A stretch of 13,374 nucleotides of DNA from Cudoniella acicularis (lineage: Eukaryota; Ascomycota; Leotiomycetes; Helotiales; Helotiaceae): NCBI GenBank assembly GCA_013054445.1, contig JAAMPI010001529.1, positions 1 to 13,374 on the forward strand, in the 5' to 3' direction. Position 1 is the stretch's first letter. The number at the start of each line of letters is the position of its first letter. Under the pieces are notes generated by a model. The model ran no database searches. It saw only the letters and a list, made by a program, of their open reading frames with translations, and was not told the origin of the DNA. The translations under genes were made by a program, and so were the position numbers. Of the stretch, positions 8,469 through 13,374 are shown piece by piece.

Positions 8469-9555
8469 GATTGCTTGACTTCTTCCAGACGCGACGGTTG
8501 TTGAGGGGAGAAGGGGAGGGCGGAGGTGCTGGAATGGAGTTCGTGATGCCCTTGCTTGATTTCTCTGAATGTGATTCTCCGTTGAAAGCCTCGGCCCAAA
8601 GGTGCTGTTCGGTGATTGGCTGGAGCGTGGGCTTTTGTGCAGGGAGCTCTTTATGCAGGTTATGCCGATCTAGGGTTATGCATGTTATGCCTGTTATGCA
8701 CGAGGCAGCACAAGGCTGACATGACAGGGGGCGATCGTCAGGAACACAGCATGCGAAGACAAACTTCCCCTTCGCAACAATCGTGGCCCGGATCACTTGA
8801 CAGCACAGCAACATGTGGGAAACATGAGGCGCAATCGCTAGACGCTCCTTATTATCTGGCTTCTTTTCTAAGCTGGAGACATCGTGTTGTGGTCCTCTTG
8901 CGACCTGGCCTGAAGTGTCCTCAAGAGCTTCGTGCAGTCGTTTTCCCTGTTCGTGACATCGCGGCTCACAACGCGATTGCAAAAGACGAAGAGACACGGT
9001 CCTTTGCTTTCTACACAAAAGGCTGTCGATCAACTTCAAAAGATCGTTTTCTCTCGGCCCCATCGCGCTTTTACTTCCTCCTCGTCAACACCACACTCGG
9101 GCTGAGCGTCATCCAGGACCAGGCGGGTTATTTGTGTCTCCTCAAGGACCATATTGGGTTGTTACGCAAAGCTCAATCAAGTCAATACTGCCTCCTTGGC
9201 AGCACTCTTCCCAGCATTGCCACTCCTGTTCAGCTTCATCAAGTTGTCAAGTGAACTCGATTAAGCACGATTCGCGAGCGCCCTTTTGCACGTCCGTTTG
9301 CCTGACTCGGCTTTGGAGAAGAGGTCTTTGGTACCCACTTGCCAGAGGTTTCTCAGAGTCAATGCGAAGTCCAAAGCTGCGCAAGAGAACATCTTAGATC
9401 GAGATTATTCAATCTCCAACGTCTCCCGGCCGCTTATATCTTGAGCCTACCTTCTTCCTACACCACTCTTCTCATGACAATCAGACCTCCGTTTTTCAAC
9501 GATCCCAAATTTTACCAGCTTCCGAGAACTTCTGGAGTGTCAAAACCCAAGCAAC
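8469..9555. promoter_or_regulatory. Divergent upstream region between Pex26-like and PARN-like genes
   Basis: About 1.1 kb separates the two divergent start codons and should contain both promoters. It holds a compact TTATGC repeat cluster (8651-8699) and a TTATATC stretch near 9435, some 120 bp before the deadenylase start. Two long opposite-strand frames cross it (minus 8332-9063, plus 8616-9254), but neither reads like a known protein and one runs into the Pex26-like exon out of frame. Confidence 0.5.
8651..8699 (+). repeat. Cluster of five TTATGC repeats
   Basis: TTATGC occurs at 8651-8656, 8660-8665, 8676-8681, 8685-8690 and 8694-8699. The last three are spaced exactly 9 bp apart. The cluster lies about 180 bp upstream of the Pex26-like start codon, so it could be a binding-site array or a small unstable tandem repeat. 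Confidence 0.7.
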
Positions 9556-11656
9556 ATGGATATCGACCAGGCACACTTCAGGAGACAGCTCCTTGATATC
9601 TTGAAGCACATCTCCAATGCTACATTTGTCACTTTTGACCTCGAGATGAGCGGTATCAGTACTCGACCGAAATATGGCATGGGTGATAGGTCTCATGATA
9701 TTGGCAAGCCCACTTTGCAACAGCAGTATGAGGATATGAAGCGAGCTGCAGAAACTTTCCAAGTCCTACAGATGGGTATCACCTGTGTTGAAGAAGACCA
9801 TGAGCGAGGTATGCTGTTCATGGATCGTTCACGATTAGCAGATGTCCTTGAACTTCGAGAATCATTCTTTGCTAACTAAAACTGCGCAGAATACTACTTA
9901 GCTCGACCCTTCAACTTCAATTTAAGCCCACTATCTGCTGATGGTGTTGACATCAAGCTTGAGCGAACCTTCTCTTTCTCCAGCAGTGCTTGTGACTTCT
10001 TACAAAAGAACCGCTTTGACTTCGGGCAAGTGTTCAAGAGCGGTGTCCCATACCTATCCAAGAGAGAAGAAGATGAGACGAGGGAGGAATACATGAACAG
10101 AGCCGACCGCAACTCAAAGATTCCAGACGTTGTGGTCTCCGCAAGCGACCCTGTTGCACTTGAATTTTACCGCAATGCCAGGAAGACAATTAATGCATGG
10201 GTAAACGATCCAAAGGTACCTCAGCATCTATCTCAAACTTGTTTGATTTTGCGCTGACCTTTTCAAGCCAGCATACGAATTTTGCAACATCACAAGCCCG
10301 GAGGGTCCATTGAATGCCTATCAACGCAGATTGGTTCATCAACTCGTTCGCAATGAATTTCCCACTTTGAGGACATTTGCCCGAAACGATTCGCATTTCA
10401 TGCAAGTTGTCAAGCTTGATCCAGCTGCAGAAGCAACGGTAAGTTTTTCTCCCATGTGGCTTTTACTGGAAAATATTTCTTTCCGCCTAGTAGACCTCTC
10501 CAAGTCCGTGGCTAGTTGTTCCAAGTTGCTACCATATATGAGCGGAGCGCGCATTTATATTTTGGGAGAGGTCTCGGGCTTCCGGACATTTGCCTGGTCG
10601 CATATATGAAAAATGCTGATTTCTAGCAGTTCCAGAAGAGAAAGCTTGATGGGTTCAACAGGGCAATTGCTAAGCAAGTCGGTAAGTTGACGTGATTTCC
10701 GTGCCTAAAATTCGCTAACACTATCTAAGGTTTGAGATGGATCTTCGAGGCTTTGTCTGGGGGTGATCTCTCAGCTATTGACCCGAAGTGGTTCTGTCCA
10801 GAGGAGAGCGAGAAGCCCGAACTTCAGCTAAACGCAGTCACCAAAGAGTTCAATGAGGTTTGCGAGGCTTTGCAAAACAAGAAGCATATCATCGTTGGTC
10901 ACAATCTCTTTACTGATCTTGGTTTCATCTACAATACCTTTATTGGACTCTTGCCACACAATGTCAAGCATTTCCAACAGGATATTCACGAACTCTTTCC
11001 ACAAATTATTGATACCAAGTATCTTGCAACACATGGTCACGATTCTATGAATCCAAGAGCTGGTCTGAAAGAACTCCTCGAGCCTTTTAAGAAAGTTCAT
11101 ACACCACTGATCGTTCTTCACGAGAAGCATACATCTTATGGGTCTTCATTCGGCAAGGAGCATGAAGCTGGATTTGACAGTATGTTTCTCAACCCCAAAT
11201 ACCGATGCTTTACCTAATCATAAAATAGGTTGGATGACAGCAGAACTCTTTGTCAAACTCTCCGCAAAGCTTTACGCTGAAAAGAAACATCTTGCCGAAG
11301 AGGACGCCGATTCAGACACCTCAAGCGACTTGATTGATGAATGTTCTGTTGACAACGAACTCGGTGGTGCTCCATTGAATCCACCCAACATTAATGGCAC
11401 ATCCAATTCCTCGACCAGTCATCTCCCACCCGAATGGCATGCACGAGAATTGAATCGCTTTTCCCTTCTCGATGACTTGGACGATGGCAGTGGTGATAGC
11501 GGTAAAGAGGGCGATGACACTGATGACAGTAGTTCACCTGGCGTTCAGCACTTCATCCCATCTATGAAGAACAAGTTCTGGGAGATCTACTCCAACAAGT
11601 TGCGAGTTAATGCTGCTGAGGTTGGCGTTTGCGACTTGAATGAGGGATCCTATTGA
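9556..11656 (+). CDS. PARN: PARN/CAF1-family poly(A)-specific 3' exoribonuclease (DEDD)
   Basis: Deadenylase-type 3'-5' exoribonuclease trimming poly(A) or other 3' tails. Exons: 9556-9808, 9890-10215, 10268-10438, 10630-10681 (or from 10627), 10730-11179 and 11229-11656, giving 559 residues. The DEDD set is complete: D28 and E30 in FVTFDLEMSG (the same residue numbers as in human PARN), D330 in VGHNLFTDLGFIYN, and H412 with D417 in KEHEAGFDSWM, which marks the DEDDh subtype used by PARN. Other support: FNFNLSPL, TFSFSSSACDFLQKNRFDF, YQRRLVHQLVRNEFP and KRKLDGFNRAIAKQVGLRW. From about residue 430 an acidic Ser/Asp-rich region leads to NKLRVNAAEVGVCDLNEGSY at the end. Intron 2 uses a CAAG acceptor; intron 4 a TAAG acceptor. 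Intron 3 is long (188-191 nt) with a TAGCAG tandem acceptor. The ATG sits in good context (CAACATGG). Fission yeast has a PARN-like member (Triman), so the target could be small or telomerase RNA instead of mRNA. Confidence 0.88.
10533..10609 (+). repeat. 9-bp direct repeat inside intron 3 of the deadenylase gene
   Basis: CATATATGA occurs at 10533-10541 and 10601-10609, enclosing 59 bp within the one long intron of this gene. No inverted ends are seen on the enclosed piece. The spacing could reflect a past insertion with target duplication or be chance in AT-rich DNA. Confidence 0.5.
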
Positions 11657-11729
11657 GCGGCATCGTGAATTATTTGGCGTTCTGGAGACACAAAGGGCAT
11701 TACGAACACTTGATGAGAACGTGAGTTAA
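11640..11729 (+). other. Coding-looking short frame overlapping the deadenylase stop
   Basis: In the frame one base ahead, an ATG at 11640 opens 27 codons with helix-like content (RDPIERHRELFGVLETQRAL) followed at once by GTGAGT, a good 5' splice site (11721-11726), and then a stop. It may be a remnant or alternative form of the deadenylase C-terminus, or chance. No matching downstream exon was recognised. Confidence 0.25.
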
Positions 11730-13274
11730 TGATCGCACAAATTCGGGGCGTTGGGGGATTGAGAGCGAAGAATGGGTCTGCAACTTTTTCCTCGGATATT
11801 TCCGCTCATCACTCTTAAGGATTTTTCTCTGAGATGGACTGATGCAGATGGAGCTACACAGGTAGTTTCTTCATTTCTGCCTTTAAAAAAATGGACTACT
11901 GCGGTCGAAGTCTGCAACCTAGATGAGGCCACGCAGTTTGAGATAATTATGCTGAGATTCATGTGCAACCCTAAATTCACACTTCCTTTCCTTCTTGCCA
12001 AAATTAGGTTTCTCTGATGGCTCCCTATCCTTGCGCATTATTTTCATTCACACTGCTCACCTTACCTCGGTTTAGTCTTGATCTAGCAGTTCCTTGGTGT
12101 TTTATTTGTGACTTCAAATAGAGTAGGTGGGTTGTGCTGGAGTTTGCGCGGCCTAAGAGGTTCTGGGTTTGTTTTGTTTTGTAGTGTTGAGACATTTACA
12201 GTACGATCACGAAATAGTGTGCATTGTCTCTTTTTTTGGAATGGTCGGAATGGTTCTTGATGCTTGTTTGGGAATAAATGCTTGTTTTAAAGAGAACAAG
12301 AGGGTGGTTTGTTGCCTGTTGAACAGTCGATTCGGTCTGGAGAGCTTTAGGGTCACACCAAGTAGTACGAGAAGAACAAGTCACGTATACACATTTGCAA
12401 GGCAGTGTTATTCGATACATTTCGAATTTTCCAGAAAATTTTTGATTTGTATTTCGGATTTCTTGCCCAGGTGGCCCGATACTGTCGTTCAATTCTCGTT
12501 CGTGATTCTATATTGCCTCGACAATCAAATCAATCACCAACATGGGCATTGATTGTAAACATATTCAATTCTAGGCAGCAGCAAAGGCCTCTAAATAGGA
12601 TAATCGACATCAGAGGACACTTCCGTAATTTCAATCCTTCCATATTCCTATTCACCTTAATTATTCTCGGCCTGACATAAATTAACCTTATACCCGCCCA
12701 TCTTGCTGAATTACTTACCCGCCACTTACAATATATTCCCTCTCTTGGCACGCTCCACATCCCAAGACAAGACGTTAAAACCCTTTCGGGTGGGCCGAAC
12801 CGATGATAGCCATCATCACGGGGTAAATACGTTTTATAATTTCGAGCGCGTTGTTTGTTTCGCAGTGTTGCCTGTCCTTACTACAACCGGGAGGTAATAC
12901 GAGGTGGCGATATGGCGATAATTAAGGTTATTCCACGGCAACCTGGCAGAAACGCGTGGAAATCAATCTGTGAAGTCCTAATTTTAAAAGGGGGACAAAG
13001 TGGCTGTAGATTGCAATTGTATTTTTCAATATTTGTGAAGGGGATCTGCTGTTTCTAAATATATGTTTGGCAAGTGGCAAGTGTTTATATATCTACGAGT
13101 TTTCTCCTGGGTTTCTTTTCTTTCTTGAGCATTGAAGTCAATTTCTGTTGTTGAGAGAATACGCTTGCCTACTTGTCTTCAGAGCAAGAATACGTTCAGA
13201 CGCTTCTCTCTCACTTCCAACAACAACGAACCCCTTCAAACATTATCCAAAGAGAGAAAAACAAACCAGCAAAA
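11730..13274. other. Gene-poor region between the deadenylase and the next gene
   Basis: About 1.5 kb without a supported gene. The left two thirds are T-rich on the plus strand, as expected of 3' and spacer DNA; the small frames at 11772-12017, 12169-12552 and 12405-12680 look like noise. Nearer the right-hand gene there are two copies of TACCCGCC (12691-12698 and 12716-12723, 25 bp apart) and a GATGATAGCCATCATC imperfect palindrome near 12801, possible regulatory sites. Confidence 0.5.
13086..13092 (+). promoter_or_regulatory. Possible TATA box of the right-edge gene
   Basis: A TATATAT stretch lies about 185 bp upstream of the start codon and is followed by a CT-rich tract, a common fungal promoter layout. 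A similar AATATAT motif lies some 30 bp earlier, so the exact element is uncertain. Confidence 0.35.
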
Positions 13275-13374
13275 ATGCACCTCTTCACAAAATCACCAAC
13301 CCTCGCCCTCCTCCCCCTCCTAACACTCACAACCTCCACGCCCCTCTCCCCACTCACTCCCCGCTCCGCCCTCG
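13275..13374 (+). CDS. Probable secreted protein, N-terminus only (cut by window edge)
   Basis: The frame opens at an ATG preceded by AAAA and a C/A-rich leader, typical of a fungal start, and stays open for 33 codons to the window end. It begins MHLFTKSP, then has a strongly hydrophobic Leu/Pro stretch (LALLPLLTL) and a Thr/Ser/Pro-rich section: a signal-peptide pattern with cleavage probably around residues 20-24. Third codon positions are almost all C, as in the lectin exon 3. The mature protein is outside the window, so enzyme, cell-wall protein or effector cannot be told apart. Confidence 0.6.
   Translation, partial: MHLFTKSPTLALLPLLTLTTSTPLSPLTPRSAL

Noticed and set aside
8332..9063. 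243-codon minus-strand frame upstream of and overlapping the Pex26-like gene
   Set aside because: It crosses the Pex26-like start in another frame, has no recognisable motif or even composition, and a comparably long frame runs on the opposite strand.
8616..9254. 212-codon plus-strand frame in the divergent spacer
   Set aside because: No family resemblance, no leader or promoter signal, and it includes the TTATGC repeats; most likely chance.
11772..12017. 81-codon plus-strand frame after the deadenylase gene
   Set aside because: No motif, no start context, and no sensible splice link to the preceding gene.
12169..12680. Overlapping small frames on both strands
   Set aside because: T-rich non-coding-looking DNA; peptides have no protein-like pattern.
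1..13374. Mobile elements, CRISPR arrays, tRNA/rRNA genes, or a defence or biosynthetic cluster
   Set aside because: No transposase-like frames, terminal repeats, regular spacers or tRNA arms were seen, and the genes are scattered housekeeping functions.

Overview
This window looks like an ordinary chromosomal segment from a filamentous ascomycete (Pezizomycotina). Leotiomycetes is my guess from protein flavour and intron style; nothing in the sequence proves it. The fungal signs are genes split by many short introns (mostly 44-63 nt) with GT..AG ends and CTAAC/CTGAC-type branch points, compact spacing, and five recognisable eukaryotic housekeeping families. I see no bacterial operon logic, CRISPR array, tRNA/rRNA gene or transposon.

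Layout from left to right: (1) the N-terminal part of an Itc1/WAC-domain chromatin remodelling subunit on the minus strand, running off the left edge; (2) about 1.5 kb of intergenic DNA; (3) ALG8, an ER glucosyltransferase of the N-glycan pathway, minus strand, four exons, with an apparent 1-nt frameshift in an A6 run near its 3' end; (4) a 160-bp divergent promoter; (5) a small unrecognised one-membrane-segment ORF on the plus strand; (6) an Emp46/47-type L-type lectin cargo receptor on the plus strand, three exons, ending in a KKYL ER-retrieval tail; (7) a convergent 3' region; (8) a Pex26-like tail-anchored peroxisomal protein on the minus strand, two exons; (9) a 1.1-kb divergent region holding a cluster of TTATGC repeats; (10) a PARN/CAF1-family DEDD deadenylase on the plus strand, six exons, with all four catalytic acidic residues; (11) about 1.6 kb without a convincing gene; (12) the first 33 codons of a probable secreted protein at the right edge.

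The genes do not form an evident cluster with one purpose. ALG8 and the lectin both serve the glycoprotein secretory route, which may be chance adjacency. I did not find a previously undescribed system. The points most worth a second look are the ALG8 frameshift, the extreme exon structure of ITC1 (start codon alone on its exon, plus a 19-nt micro-exon), splice ambiguities in the deadenylase gene, a long open intron in it bounded by a 9-bp direct repeat, a coding-looking out-of-frame tail after its stop, and a matched strand-composition flip at the 3' ends of the two convergent genes. All gene models were spliced by eye from reading frame, splice signals and remembered family conservation; no alignment or transcript data were available.
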